Of a DNA stretch of 26,002 nt, positions 1 to 9,381 are shown in pieces; position 1 is the first letter of the stretch, and every line of letters begins with the position of its first letter. A model generated the notes under the pieces. That model was given only the letters and a program-made list of their open reading frames with translations, was not told the DNA's origin and ran no database searches. This DNA comes from an uncultured Bacteroidales bacterium (lineage in GTDB: Bacteria > Bacteroidota > Bacteroidia > Bacteroidales > Paludibacteraceae). A program made the translations under genes and the position numbers. The stretch spans positions 1-26,002 of the forward strand of contig CAIQOG010000010.1 of the NCBI GenBank assembly GCA_903873355.1. Direction: 5' to 3'.

Positions 1-1308
1 GTTGCAATCGAAGGAGGTTCTTTCACTATTGGTGAGAAAGGCGAATACATCACCAATGCCCCGCGTAACAATTCTCCACGTAAGATTTCTGTTAGTTCAT
101 TTTACATGGATGAATGGGAAATAAGAAATAAAGACTGGAATGAATATGTAAACTGGATGAGGGTGGTTTTTGGAAAAACTGCTCCAAAGTTGGTTCTGAA
201 AGCATTACCCAATGTAAAAGTTTGGAGAGAAGATTTGGCTTACAATGAACCTCAGCTCGAAAATTATTTCACACATCCTTCCTACAATGAATATCCTGTA
301 GTTGGTATTACATGGGAACAAGCTATGGACTTTTGTCAGTGGCGTACAGATCGTGCAAATGAATTAGCATTAATACAATCAGGAGTAATAGTCCCACCTG
401 ATTATTCTAAGTTAGATCAAATGAATAGTCTTGACACAATCGCGAACAGTTTTGTGTTTAATACTCAGAAGTACCTTATTCAGGCTAATTATCAGCCAAC
501 AAGCGGGAAAAATCAGAAAAAAGATTTGTACGGCCACCCACGTAAAGTAGATATGTCTGATGGAATTCTTTTTTCAAACTTCAGACTTCCTACCGAAGCT
601 GAATGGGAATATGCAGCTTACGCTCTAATACCTGATAATAACGGAATGATTCCGGAAGGCAAAATTTATCCCTGGAATGGTAACCAGCTTCGAAATCCTT
701 CCCGTAAAAACCAGGGACGTATGATGGCTAATTTCATCAAAGGACGTGGAGATATAATGGGTTCGACCGGCATTACATCGCCTGTTAATTCGTTTTTTCC
801 GAATGATTTTGGATTATATAACATGGCTGGTAACGTAAATGAGTGGGTGCTTGATGTTTACCGTGCAACATCATACACAGATATTGCTGAATACAATTCA
901 TTCAGGGGAAATATCTATTTAACTCCGGTAGTTGCAGCTATTGATTCGCTTGGTAATAAGTCATATAAAGTTGATTCACTTGGGCGTATAGCTTGTGAAG
1001 TTACAAAAGGTGATGATGTTCGTAGTTTCAAAGATGGTGACCCTTCTTCTCAAATTGATTTTCTTATTAACGATTCAACAGGTTTTGCAAACCTGAGAAA
1101 TAATCTAAAAAATGATCCATCAGATATTTTGAGACCTAGAATTACCGACAAAACTCGCGTTTATAAAGGTGGTTCGTGGAAAGACCGAGCATATTGGCTG
1201 AATCCTTCTGCACGTCGTTATTTGGATCAGGATAAATCGACTAATGACATCGGTTTCCGTTGTGCTATGAGTATAACGGGTTCTATGAACAAACCGCAAA
1301 AAAAATAA
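1..1308 (+). CDS. gldJ: GldJ-like gliding motility / type IX secretion lipoprotein (5' end missing)
   Basis: The reading frame is open from base 1, so the signal peptide and lipobox lie outside the window; 435 residues are visible. The fold is the formylglycine-generating-enzyme/sulfatase-modifying type: an N-terminal IEGGSFTIG segment, a GITWEQAMDFCQW block, RLPTEAEWEYAA, GNVNEWVLDVY, VYKGGSWKDRAYWL and a C-terminal RRYLDQD...IGFRCAM block. In Bacteroidota this domain with these endings is found in the GldJ and GldK outer-membrane lipoproteins, which support gliding and type IX secretion and are not thought to act as enzymes. The long insertion before the YKGGSW block and the absence of gldL/M/N downstream favour GldJ over GldK. 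A strong terminator follows, so this is the last gene of its unit. The pectate lyase at 18.7 kb carries the kind of tail this system exports. GldJ versus GldK is inference. Confidence 0.85.
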   Translation, partial: VAIEGGSFTIGEKGEYITNAPRNNSPRKISVSSFYMDEWEIRNKDWNEYVNWMRVVFGKTAPKLVLKALPNVKVWREDLAYNEPQLENYFTHPSYNEYPVVGITWEQAMDFCQWRTDRANELALIQSGVIVPPDYSKLDQMNSLDTIANSFVFNTQKYLIQANYQPTSGKNQKKDLYGHPRKVDMSDGILFSNFRLPTEAEWEYAAYALIPDNNGMIPEGKIYPWNGNQLRNPSRKNQGRMMANFIKGRGDIMGSTGITSPVNSFFPNDFGLYNMAGNVNEWVLDVYRATSYTDIAEYNSFRGNIYLTPVVAAIDSLGNKSYKVDSLGRIACEVTKGDDVRSFKDGDPSSQIDFLINDSTGFANLRNNLKNDPSDILRPRITDKTRVYKGGSWKDRAYWLNPSARRYLDQDKSTNDIGFRCAMSITGSMNKPQKK

Positions 1309-1330
1309 AAGAGGTATTGATTTGTGAATA

Positions 1331-1366
1331 AAGCACTTGTTTCGTTGAAACAGGTGCTTTTTGTTT
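1331..1366 (+). terminator. Rho-independent terminator after gldJ
   Basis: A 13-bp stem (1331-1343 with 1347-1359, one G-T pair), a 3-nt loop and a T-rich tail lie 22 bp after the gldJ stop. It separates gldJ from asnS. Confidence 0.9.
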
Positions 1367-1399
1367 ATAATAGATACTAAATTTCTCGTTGAAATTTTG

Positions 1400-1407
1400 T
1401 ACTTTTG
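1400..1407 (+). promoter_or_regulatory. Candidate -7 box of the asnS promoter
   Basis: TACTTTTG fits the Bacteroidota TAnnTTTG -7 element and lies 38 bp upstream of the asnS ATG, just after the gldJ terminator. No clear TTG is seen at the -33 distance, so only half the promoter is supported. Confidence 0.5.
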
Positions 1408-1445
1408 TCGTCTTAAAATGAAAAAAATATTTTTTATCAGAAGGT

Positions 1446-2843
1446 ATGGAAAGAACAATAATTGTAGAAGCACTCAAACGAAGTGATTTTGGTGCAGATG
1501 TGAACATAAAAGGTTGGGTAAGAACTCGACGTGGAAATAAAAATGTAAGTTTTATCGCGTTGAATGATGGTTCAACCATTCATAATATTCAGGTTGTTGC
1601 CGACAATGAGAAATTCGGTGATGAGTATTTAAAACCCATTACTACCGGAGCTTGTATAAGTGTTACAGGTAAACTTGTGGAGTCACTCGGACAAGGTCAA
1701 TCAGTGGAAATTCAGGCAGAACAAATTGAAATTTATGGTGTTGCTGATTCGGAATCCTATCCGCTTCAGAAAAAAGGACACACCATGGAGTTTCTCCGTG
1801 AAATTGCTCACCTGCGTCCCCGCACAAACACTTTCGGAGCTGTATTTCGCATTCGACACCACATGGCAATGGCAATTCACCGCTTCTTCCACGAACGTGG
1901 ATTCTTCTATTTCCATACACCAATTATCACTGCATCCGATTGTGAAGGTGCCGGACAGATGTTCCAGGTTACAACTCTGAATTTGTACGATTTAAAGAAA
2001 GATGAAAACGGTTCCATTGATTACAGTAATGATTTTTTTGGCAAACAGGCCAGTCTGACTGTTTCAGGTCAGCTTGAGGGGGAGCTTGCTGCCATGTCGA
2101 TGGGGAAAATATATACTTTCGGTCCAACTTTCCGTGCTGAAAACTCAAATACACCGCGTCACCTTTCGGAATTCTGGATGATTGAACCGGAAGTTGCCTT
2201 TAACGAAATTGAAGAAAATATGCAACTGGCACAGGATTTCATTCAGTATTGTGTGAAATGGGCATTGGACAATTGCAAAGATGACCTGGATTTCCTTAAT
2301 AATATGTACGATAAAGAATTGTACGAGCGATTGAATTTTGTTGTAAATAACGATTTCAAACGCCTCACATATACTGAAGGCATCGAAATTCTTGAAGCTG
2401 CTGTGGCGAAAGGACATAAATTTGAGTTCCCTGTAGGTTGGGGAACTGATCTTCAATCGGAACATGAGCGTTATCTGGTTGAACAACACTTCAAAAAACC
2501 TGTTATACTGACTGATTATCCGAAAGAAATCAAATCGTTCTACATGAAACAGAACGATGATGGAAAAACTGTTCGTGCTATGGACGTTTTATTTCCAAAA
2601 ATTGGTGAAATTATCGGTGGTTCACAACGTGAAGAGGATTTTGAAAAACTTCAAAGACGTGCTGATGAAATGGGAGTTCCAACAAAAGATATCTGGTGGT
2701 ATCTCGAAACACGTAAATATGGAACAGCACCTCATGCCGGTTTTGGACTGGGTTTTGAACGCCTATTGCTGTTTGTTACAGGAATGTCGAACATACGCGA
2801 TGTAATTCCTTTCCCACGCACACCGAACAATGCAGAATTCTGA
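1446..2843 (+). CDS. asnS: Asparaginyl-tRNA synthetase
   Basis: Charges tRNA-Asn with asparagine using ATP in the cytoplasm. The 465 residues match the usual bacterial length. An N-terminal OB-fold anticodon-binding domain (about 1-110, with [20 protein letters not shown]) precedes a class II catalytic core. Motif 2 is visible as [21 protein letters not shown] near residue 230, with the Asn-specific form rather than the Asp form, and motif 3 as [15 protein letters not shown] near the C terminus, followed by [11 protein letters not shown]. The ATG at 1446 is the first start in frame, 38 bp below a promoter -7 box. The gene stands alone between two terminators. The presence of AsnRS suggests direct Asn charging rather than sole reliance on the amidotransferase route. 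Confidence 0.97.
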   Translation: MERTIIVEALKRSDFGADVNIKGWVRTRRGNKNVSFIALNDGSTIHNIQVVADNEKFGDEYLKPITTGACISVTGKLVESLGQGQSVEIQAEQIEIYGVADSESYPLQKKGHTMEFLREIAHLRPRTNTFGAVFRIRHHMAMAIHRFFHERGFFYFHTPIITASDCEGAGQMFQVTTLNLYDLKKDENGSIDYSNDFFGKQASLTVSGQLEGELAAMSMGKIYTFGPTFRAENSNTPRHLSEFWMIEPEVAFNEIEENMQLAQDFIQYCVKWALDNCKDDLDFLNNMYDKELYERLNFVVNNDFKRLTYTEGIEILEAAVAKGHKFEFPVGWGTDLQSEHERYLVEQHFKKPVILTDYPKEIKSFYMKQNDDGKTVRAMDVLFPKIGEIIGGSQREEDFEKLQRRADEMGVPTKDIWWYLETRKYGTAPHAGFGLGFERLLLFVTGMSNIRDVIPFPRTPNNAEF

Positions 2844-2895
2844 TTTGATAATTAAAGGCATAAATAAAAATGGTATAGACATACATAAAAATCAC

Positions 2896-2930
2896 AAAAA
2901 TGCACACAAATTCGTATTTTGTGCATTTTT
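2896..2930 (+). terminator. Terminator after asnS
   Basis: An 11-bp perfect stem (2896-2906 with 2920-2930) extends by three more A-T pairs past a bulged C; the 3' arm ends in five T residues. It closes the asnS unit before korA. Confidence 0.75.
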
Positions 2931-2965
2931 AGGTTAATGTCTTCTGTGGTTGCGATTAAATTTTT

Positions 2966-2973
2966 TATTTTTG
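2966..2973 (+). promoter_or_regulatory. Candidate -7 box of the korAB promoter
   Basis: TATTTTTG matches TAnnTTTG and lies 38 bp upstream of the korA ATG. The same spacing is seen for asnS. No TTG is seen at the -33 distance. Confidence 0.5.
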
Positions 2974-3011
2974 CCATCTGAACATTACAAAATTCAATAT
3001 TTTTAGATAAA

Positions 3012-4856
3012 ATGGATAAGGTTACAAAAACCGAACTGGAAAATGTGGTAGTTCGTTTTTCCGGCGATTCAGGCGACGGAATGCAGTTGACAGGTACGCT
3101 ATTTTCCAATCTTTCGGCTATTTTAGGAAATGAAATTTCCACTTTCCCCGATTTTCCTTCCGAAATTCGCGCACCTCAAGGAACATTAGGTGGCGTTTCA
3201 GGTTTTCAGGTACACTTAGGTTCGAGCAAGGTTTATACACCCGGTGATGATCCCGATGTGTTAGTGGTTATGAATCCGGCTGCTTTGAAAGTAAATGCTA
3301 AGTTCATAAAAAAAGGTGGTGTTATCATTTTTGATGCAGATACTTTTGATAAGTCCGGTTTTGAAAAAGCCGGTTTTAAAACCGAAAATCCATTCGAAGA
3401 ATTAAATATTTCTGATACCATACAACTTATACCAGCACCACTGTCAACACTTACACAAAGCAGTCTGGAAGGTTTTGGTTTCGACAATAAAACAGTCTTA
3501 CGAAGTAAAAACATGTTTGCCCTTGGTTTAATTTGTTGGTTATTCAATCGACCAATTGAACAGGCCATACATTTTCTACAAACTAAATTCAGCAAAAAGC
3601 CTACAATTCTCGAAGCAAATGTGAAGGTTCTTACAGATGGTTACAATTTTGGAAATAATCTTCATCTCACAGTTTCAACCTACTTTGTTGAAAAATCTCA
3701 CGAAACTCCAAAGGGAAAATATACCAGCATAAATGGCAATAAAGCCACTGCATGGGGATTGATTGCAGCTGCAAAAAAAGCCGGTCTTGAATTGTTTTTA
3801 GGAAGTTATCCTATCACTCCTGCTACAGACATAATGCAAGAACTTGCCAATCGTAAAGATATGGGTGTAAAGGTTGTTCAGGCCGAAGACGAAATTGCCG
3901 GTATTACATCAGCGATTGGAGCTTCATTTGCCGGAAATCTTGCTGCAACAAATACTTCGGGGCCGGGTTTGGCTTTAAAATCGGAAGCAATCGGACTTGC
4001 TGTTATGGCAGAACTTCCACTGGTGGTAATTGATGTTATGCGTGGAGGTCCATCTACCGGATTACCTACTAAAACAGAACAAACCGATTTGCTTCAGGCA
4101 CTTTACGGACGCAACGGTGAAAGCCCTGCTGTAGTTATGGCGGCCAGCACACCCGATGACTGTTTCCATTATGCATTTATGGCTAGTAAAATAGCTCTGG
4201 AACACATGACTCCGGTTATACTTCTGACAGATGCATTTATCGGGAACGGTACTTCACTTTGGAAATTGCCTAAATTGGCTGAATTACCTGAAATAAAACC
4301 GAACTTTGTAAAACCCAACATGGAAAACTACAAAGTTACCAGTCGGGACGAAAAAACCAATGCACGTTATTGGAGTATCCCTGGTGTTGAAGGCTTTGCT
4401 CATCGCAATGGTGGTTTGGAAAAAGATTTTTATACCGGCTCGATTTCAACAGATCCGGAAAATCACCAGAAAATGGTAGATACACGGGAGGCAAAAGTAA
4501 ATTATATCAGCAATGTTATACCCGAACTAAAAATAGAAGGCAATAAAAATGCTGAATTATTGGTAATTGGGTGGGGTGGAACACACGGACACCTGATGAG
4601 TGCTGTCGGTTTGCTGAATAAAAAGGGAAAAAAAGTTGCATTGGCTAATTTCAATTATATCAATCCGCTACCTAAAAATACGGTTGAACTTATTCAACGC
4701 TATAAAAAAGTTGTGGTTTGCGAACTCAACAGTGGTCAATTTGCAACATTCCTTCGCTCGAAAGTTCCGGGAGTTGAATTTCTACAGTACAACAAAGTTC
4801 AGGGACAACCTTTTACAGCCACTGAACTGGAAGAACATTTAATGACTTTATTATAA
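3012..4856 (+). CDS. korA: 2-oxoglutarate:ferredoxin oxidoreductase, fused gamma-alpha subunit
   Basis: With KorB this should decarboxylate 2-oxoglutarate oxidatively to succinyl-CoA and reduce ferredoxin, or run in reverse as a reductive carboxylation. The 614-residue chain starts with the gamma domain (about 10-225, with the RFSGDSGDGMQ loop at 15-25) and continues with the alpha domain (from about 240, with the YPITPA motif at 266-271, the AEDEIAG segment and GPSTGLPTKTEQ). A C-terminal transketolase-like domain II ends at the stop. This fused layout and length are typical of Bacteroidota KorA. The beta subunit follows after 26 bp. No ferredoxin-like delta subunit gene adjoins. Related 2-oxoacid substrates cannot be fully excluded from sequence alone. 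Confidence 0.93.
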   Translation: MDKVTKTELENVVVRFSGDSGDGMQLTGTLFSNLSAILGNEISTFPDFPSEIRAPQGTLGGVSGFQVHLGSSKVYTPGDDPDVLVVMNPAALKVNAKFIKKGGVIIFDADTFDKSGFEKAGFKTENPFEELNISDTIQLIPAPLSTLTQSSLEGFGFDNKTVLRSKNMFALGLICWLFNRPIEQAIHFLQTKFSKKPTILEANVKVLTDGYNFGNNLHLTVSTYFVEKSHETPKGKYTSINGNKATAWGLIAAAKKAGLELFLGSYPITPATDIMQELANRKDMGVKVVQAEDEIAGITSAIGASFAGNLAATNTSGPGLALKSEAIGLAVMAELPLVVIDVMRGGPSTGLPTKTEQTDLLQALYGRNGESPAVVMAASTPDDCFHYAFMASKIALEHMTPVILLTDAFIGNGTSLWKLPKLAELPEIKPNFVKPNMENYKVTSRDEKTNARYWSIPGVEGFAHRNGGLEKDFYTGSISTDPENHQKMVDTREAKVNYISNVIPELKIEGNKNAELLVIGWGGTHGHLMSAVGLLNKKGKKVALANFNYINPLPKNTVELIQRYKKVVVCELNSGQFATFLRSKVPGVEFLQYNKVQGQPFTATELEEHLMTLL

Positions 4857-4882
4857 TAATTATCTTGGTTTACTACAAATAT

Positions 4883-5908
4883 ATGGAAACTACCGAATCA
4901 GTAAAAATTCAATATACAGCCAAAGACTTTAAAAGCGATCAGTACGTACGTTGGTGTCCCGGATGCGGTGACTATGCTGTACTTAGTTCACTCCAGAAAG
5001 TAATGGCCGATTTAGGTGTCGCTCCTCACAACACTGCAGTTATATCAGGTATTGGATGTTCATCCCGTTTGCCCTATTATACCAGCAGTTACGGTTTTCA
5101 CACTATTCACGGTCGTGGTGCTGCTATTGCTACCGGTGTAAAAGTAGCTAACCCCAAGCTTACAGTTTGGCAAATTACCGGTGATGGTGATTGTATGGCT
5201 ATTGGTGGAAATCATTTCATTCACAGTATCCGCCGAAATATTGATATAAACGTGTTACTTTTCAATAATCAGATTTATGGTTTGACAAAAGGTCAGTATT
5301 CACCGACTACCAAAAAAGGATTTGTGACAAAATCCTCTCCTTTTGGTACGGTTGAACGTCCTTTCCGTCCTGCAGAGCTGACAATGGGATCACGTGGAAC
5401 ATTCTTTGGAAGATTACTTGATGTTGATTTGAAAACAGCACAAATGACCTTAATGGCTGCAGCAAAACACAAAGGCACTTCAATCGTTGAATGTTTGGTT
5501 AACTGTGTTATTTTCAATGATGGAGCTCATGGATGGTTAGCCGAAAAAGAATTCCGTGCTGACAGAACCATTGCTTTAGAACATGGTAAACGAATGATTT
5601 TCGGGAAAGACAATAATAAAGGACTTGTTCTTGATGGATTAAATCTGAAAATTGTAACCATCGGCGAAAATGGTATTACTGAAAATGATATTTTGGTTCA
5701 TGATGCCACCTGTGAAGATACAACACTTCACATGAAACTGGCCTTGATGGAAGGTCCCGAAATGCCAATAGCACTGGGAGTCATCCGCGATGTGACTGAG
5801 GAATCCTATGATGCTGAGGTAGAAACTCAAATTGCTGAAGTTCAGGCTAAATCTAAAATCAAAACCTTCGATGAGCTTATAGAAAGCCTCGAACAGTGGG
5901 AAATGTAA
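4883..5908 (+). CDS. korB: 2-oxoglutarate:ferredoxin oxidoreductase, beta subunit
   Basis: Thiamine-diphosphate-binding subunit partnering KorA. Starting at ATG 4883 the protein has 341 residues. The CPGCGD motif at 25-30 and GIGCSSR near 57-62 supply conserved cysteines, and the ThDP/Mg site runs from GDGD (100-103) to NN at 128-129, followed by YGLTKGQYSPTT. A longer reading from a TTG at 4865 adds only six residues, but ATG is the normal start and the encoded METTESVKIQ is a plausible N terminus. The 26-bp gap to korA and the lack of any promoter box indicate co-transcription. The unit ends at a symmetric terminator facing the convergent ABC exporter gene. Confidence 0.94.
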   Translation: METTESVKIQYTAKDFKSDQYVRWCPGCGDYAVLSSLQKVMADLGVAPHNTAVISGIGCSSRLPYYTSSYGFHTIHGRGAAIATGVKVANPKLTVWQITGDGDCMAIGGNHFIHSIRRNIDINVLLFNNQIYGLTKGQYSPTTKKGFVTKSSPFGTVERPFRPAELTMGSRGTFFGRLLDVDLKTAQMTLMAAAKHKGTSIVECLVNCVIFNDGAHGWLAEKEFRADRTIALEHGKRMIFGKDNNKGLVLDGLNLKIVTIGENGITENDILVHDATCEDTTLHMKLALMEGPEMPIALGVIRDVTEESYDAEVETQIAEVQAKSKIKTFDELIESLEQWEM

Positions 5909-5930
5909 TTTTAAGATAGATATTCTAAAA

Positions 5931-5966
5931 AATGAGCCTGGTCAGTTTTGATCAGGCTTATTCTTT
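5931..5966. terminator. Terminator between korB and the convergent ABC exporter gene
   Basis: A 14-bp stem (5931-5944 with 5949-5962, two G-T pairs) with a GTTT loop is followed by CTTTT on the plus strand and by a short T run on the minus strand, so it can serve both convergent genes. Confidence 0.8.
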
Positions 5967-5987
5967 TAATATTCCAAATATTTCATT

Positions 5988-7826
5988 TTAGAACGACTGC
6001 ATATCACACAAGCGTTTGTAATATCCTTCCAACGCAATCAAATCATCATGTTTGCCTCTTTCCACAATCTGACCTTCGTGAAGTACGCAAATTTCATCGG
6101 CACGTTTGATAGTGGAGAGTCGGTGAGCAACCACAAGAGTTGTACGGTTACGCATCAGGTTTTCGAGTGCTTCCTGAACCATTTTTTCGGATTCGGTATC
6201 AAGTGCTGACGTTGCTTCGTCCAGAATTAATATCGGTGGATTTTTCAGAATGGCACGGGCAATGCTCACTCGCTGACGTTGACCGCCTGAAAGTTTGCTG
6301 CCTCGATCGCCAATATTAGTCTCATAACCGTTTTCAGTAGCCATTATAAAATCATGCGCATTGGCAATTTTAGCTGCTTCAACTACCTGTTCCAGGGTGG
6401 CACTTTCAACCCCAAAAGCGATATTATTATAAAAAGTATCGTTGAACAATATAGCTTCCTGATTCACATTGCCCATCAGCGACCGAAGGTCATGACGGGT
6501 ATATTTCTTGATATTGACGCCATCAATCATTACTTCACCTTTCAAGGGGTCGTAATAACGGGGTAATAAATCCACCAACGTCGATTTTCCAGAACCAGAC
6601 TGACCAACCAATGCAACAGTTTGGCCTTTTGGAACAACAAGATTAATGTCTTTCAAAACCCAATCCGTTTGGTATTTAAAACTCAGGTTTTTAAATTCAA
6701 TCTTGTCAGCGAAGTTTTTAATTTCCTGTGGATGTTTCGGTTCTTTAATTACGTTTTCAGTCATCAGAATTTTATCAACACGTTCCAGCGAAGCCAAACC
6801 ACGCTGAATGCTGTATGATGCACGTGAAAGATCTTTTGCAGGAGCAATTATGCTGTAGAAAATAATGATAAAATAAACAAATTCCGGCGCTCCGATGGAA
6901 CTTCTGTTTGTAAGAATCAACACTCCGCCAAACCAAAGCAAAACAGCAATAACCACTGTCCCAATAAATTCACTTACCGGATGAGCTAAGTTATAGCGGC
7001 GATTCAGTTTGTTTAATGTTTTGCGAATCTTTTCATTCAGAATTGAAAAACGGGCTTCCTGTTTATGTTCGGCATTAAAAGCTTTTACCACACGCAGACC
7101 ACCGAGCGTTTCTTCCACCTGCGAGAGCATTTCTCCGTTAAGTTGCTGACCGAGAGCCGAACTTTTTTTCAGTGATTTACCAATTTTCCCAATCAACCAA
7201 CCGCTGAAAGGCAGCAAACAAAGCACAAAAACTGTAAGTTGCCAACTCATGCTGAACATCACGCCCAGATAAATCAGAATCATTATCGGGTTTTTGAAAA
7301 TCATGTCGAGCGAACTCATGATAGAAGCTTCAACCTCGCCTACATCGGATGTCATTCGTGAAATTATATCACCTTTACGTTCCTCAGTAAAAAATCCTAT
7401 GGGGAGGTTTATGATTTTATGATAAAGCTGATTACGCAAGTCACGAAGCACTCCGGTACGGATTGGAATCATAAAGTGAGAACCCATATAAGCCATACCC
7501 ACTTTCAGACCGGTCATCAGAATCAGAAATAATCCTACAAGTAACAGCGCGTTATTAGCACCTACTGATTGAAAAGTATGATCAATCCAAAAGAAGACAT
7601 TATTTTTAAGAGCAGTACCTATTTCCTTCCAGCTTTGATTCGAGTTCCAGGAAATATATACTTTGCTCGCCTTTTCAATTCCGAACAAAATCTGCAAAAC
7701 CGGAATTACAGCTGCAAACGAAAAAAGACTAAAAATTGTTGAAAGCAGATTGAACAACAAACTCAGAAAAACATATTTCTTGTATGGCGGAGCAAACCGC
7801 TTTAATAACGTTATAAATTTGAACAT
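5988..7826 (-). CDS. ABC exporter, fused membrane-ATPase half-transporter (MsbA/lipid or multidrug type)
   Basis: A 612-residue half-transporter expected to work as an inner-membrane homodimer. The N-terminal half (about 18-340) has hydrophobic spans near 18-49, 92-119, 180-215, 288-306 and 317-330, matching a type IV six-helix exporter fold. The C-terminal ATPase has Walker A GQSGSGKST at 408-416, the LSGGQ signature at 512-516, Walker B ILILDEA at 532-538 and the H-loop histidine at 568. Length and layout match MsbA-like lipid flippases, but the substrate cannot be read from the sequence. purB lies 58 bp upstream on the same strand with no terminator between, so the two are probably co-transcribed; the spacer holds a heptamer repeat. 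Confidence 0.9.
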   Translation of the reverse strand: MFKFITLLKRFAPPYKKYVFLSLLFNLLSTIFSLFSFAAVIPVLQILFGIEKASKVYISWNSNQSWKEIGTALKNNVFFWIDHTFQSVGANNALLLVGLFLILMTGLKVGMAYMGSHFMIPIRTGVLRDLRNQLYHKIINLPIGFFTEERKGDIISRMTSDVGEVEASIMSSLDMIFKNPIMILIYLGVMFSMSWQLTVFVLCLLPFSGWLIGKIGKSLKKSSALGQQLNGEMLSQVEETLGGLRVVKAFNAEHKQEARFSILNEKIRKTLNKLNRRYNLAHPVSEFIGTVVIAVLLWFGGVLILTNRSSIGAPEFVYFIIIFYSIIAPAKDLSRASYSIQRGLASLERVDKILMTENVIKEPKHPQEIKNFADKIEFKNLSFKYQTDWVLKDINLVVPKGQTVALVGQSGSGKSTLVDLLPRYYDPLKGEVMIDGVNIKKYTRHDLRSLMGNVNQEAILFNDTFYNNIAFGVESATLEQVVEAAKIANAHDFIMATENGYETNIGDRGSKLSGGQRQRVSIARAILKNPPILILDEATSALDTESEKMVQEALENLMRNRTTLVVAHRLSTIKRADEICVLHEGQIVERGKHDDLIALEGYYKRLCDMQSF

Positions 7827-7852
7827 GATTCTATGTTTCGTGTTTGATTTTT

Positions 7853-7880
7853 TTACTGCTTACTTTTTACCGCTTACTGC
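7853..7880. repeat. Four-copy heptamer tandem repeat in the purB - exporter spacer
   Basis: Four consecutive 7-nt units read TTACTGC, TTACTTT, TTACCGC, TTACTGC on the plus strand. They fill half of the 58-bp gap between purB and the exporter gene, 27 bp from the exporter start. Two copies are identical and the others differ by one to two bases. Confidence 0.8.
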
Positions 7881-7884
7881 TGAT

Positions 7885-9228
7885 TTAAACTCCTGTATAA
7901 TTGCGTGGTGTAATGCGTTTAAGTTCTTCTTTTACAGACTGATTAACATCCAGTGTTTCAATAAAGTCGCGAATGGATTTTGCTGTAATTCCTTCGTTGG
8001 TACGAGTGAGTGCTTTCAAAGCTTCGTATGGTTCAGGATATCCTTCACGACGTAAAATAGTCTGAATTCCTTCAGCCACCACTGCCCACGAATTATCCAA
8101 ATCGCGGTAAATTGCAGTTTCGTTAAGCAATAACTTACCAAGTCCTTTAAGTATACTTTGAGTTGCAATAAGTGTATGAGCAAAAGGCACACCAATATTA
8201 CGAAGCACGGTACTATCTGTCAGATCGCGCTGTAAACGGGATATCGGAAGTTTACCAGCCAGAAACTCGAACATGGCATTGGCAGTAGCCAAATTCCCTT
8301 CGGCATTTTCGAAATCTATCGGGTTCACTTTGTGCGGCATTGCCGAAGAACCGACCTCACCGGCTTTAATCCGCTGTTTGAAATACTCCATCGAAACATA
8401 GGTCCATATATCGCGGCAAAAGTCTATCAGAATAGTATTTATGCGTTTCATGGCATCAAACTGTGCAGCCAATGCATCATAATTCGATATTTGAGTGGTC
8501 CATTGTTCGCGGCTTAAACCTAATTTTTCAAATAAAAATTTATTACTGAAAACTTTCCAATCGATAGCAGGATAAGCTACAGTATGTGCGTTAAAATTAC
8601 CGGTTGCACCTCCAAATTTTCCACAATTAGGTATGTGTTGTAAAACTTCGAATTGTTTCGAGATTCTACTCAAAAAAACCATCATTTCTTTACCAAGCCT
8701 TGTTGGCGATGCCGGTTGACCGTGTGTTTTAGCCAACATCGATACATCGCGCCACTCTTCTACCATGCGTGAAAGTGTTTTAATAATTTCATCCATTTCG
8801 GGATAATATACTTTCTGCAAAGCATCTTTTAACGATAGTGGCACTGCCGTATTGTTAATATCCTGCGAGGTCAATCCAAAATGAATGAATTCTTTGAACG
8901 CCTGCAAACCAAGCTCATCAAATTTTTCTTTAATAAAATACTCAACCGCTTTCACGTCATGGTTTGTGACTCCTTCTATTTCCTTAATCTTCTGTGCATC
9001 TGCCTCATTGAAGTTTTTATAAATCTCCCTCAGTTTTGGATAAACCGAAGTAGGAACCTGTTCCAGTTGCGTCAGGGGAATTTCGCAAAGTGCTATAAAA
9101 TATTCAATTTCAACCAAAACCCGGTAGCGAATCAAAGCGTATTCTGAGAAAAAAGCAGAATAAGCCTGAGTTTTGGAACGGTAACGACCATCTACTGGAG
9201 AAATTGCGGTAAGAAGAGATAAATCCAT
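7885..9228 (-). CDS. purB: Adenylosuccinate lyase
   Basis: Catalyses two fumarate-releasing steps: SAICAR to AICAR in purine synthesis and adenylosuccinate to AMP. The 447 residues fit the longer proteobacterial-type PurB. Visible family motifs are TNHDVKAVE (88-96), GLTSQDINNT (118-127) with the catalytic region, THGQPASPT (168-176) with the conserved histidine, and the fumarase/lyase superfamily signature GSSAMPHKVNP (293-303) with its mobile-loop serine. The start is the ATG that gives MDLSLLTAISPVDGRY, the usual N terminus of this family. It is divergent from psd across 153 bp and is followed on the same strand by the ABC exporter. Confidence 0.97.
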   Translation of the reverse strand: MDLSLLTAISPVDGRYRSKTQAYSAFFSEYALIRYRVLVEIEYFIALCEIPLTQLEQVPTSVYPKLREIYKNFNEADAQKIKEIEGVTNHDVKAVEYFIKEKFDELGLQAFKEFIHFGLTSQDINNTAVPLSLKDALQKVYYPEMDEIIKTLSRMVEEWRDVSMLAKTHGQPASPTRLGKEMMVFLSRISKQFEVLQHIPNCGKFGGATGNFNAHTVAYPAIDWKVFSNKFLFEKLGLSREQWTTQISNYDALAAQFDAMKRINTILIDFCRDIWTYVSMEYFKQRIKAGEVGSSAMPHKVNPIDFENAEGNLATANAMFEFLAGKLPISRLQRDLTDSTVLRNIGVPFAHTLIATQSILKGLGKLLLNETAIYRDLDNSWAVVAEGIQTILRREGYPEPYEALKALTRTNEGITAKSIRDFIETLDVNQSVKEELKRITPRNYTGV

Positions 9229-9267
9229 TGGGTTTTCAGTTAGTTTAAACTTTAGAGAAATAAGCTA

Positions 9268-9275
9268 CAAAATTA
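9268..9275 (-). promoter_or_regulatory. Candidate -7 box of the purB promoter
   Basis: On the minus strand the sequence reads TAATTTTG, a TAnnTTTG match, 39 bp upstream of the purB start. No good TTG partner is seen at the -33 distance, so this is tentative. Confidence 0.4.
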
Positions 9276-9313
9276 ATCAATTCTGCCGGATTAGAAAAGT
9301 TTATGTCACACAC

Positions 9314-9344
9314 TTGCATCGGTGATACTTTTTCTTTACTTTTG
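9314..9344 (+). promoter_or_regulatory. Promoter of the psd operon
   Basis: TTG at 9314-9316, a 20-nt spacer and TACTTTTG at 9337-9344 make a full match to the Bacteroidota TTTG/TAnnTTTG promoter. The box ends 37 bp before the psd ATG, similar to the other promoters here. Confidence 0.75.
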
Positions 9345-9381
9345 TTTCATATTTTTACACCAAATAACAATAGAATAACGC

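Noticed and set aside
1120..1579. Minus-strand frames across the gldJ-asnS junction
   Set aside because: They run through a terminator and a promoter and are low-complexity.
4865..4882. Upstream TTG start for korB
   Set aside because: It adds six residues with no ribosome binding site; the ATG at 4883 gives a normal N terminus.
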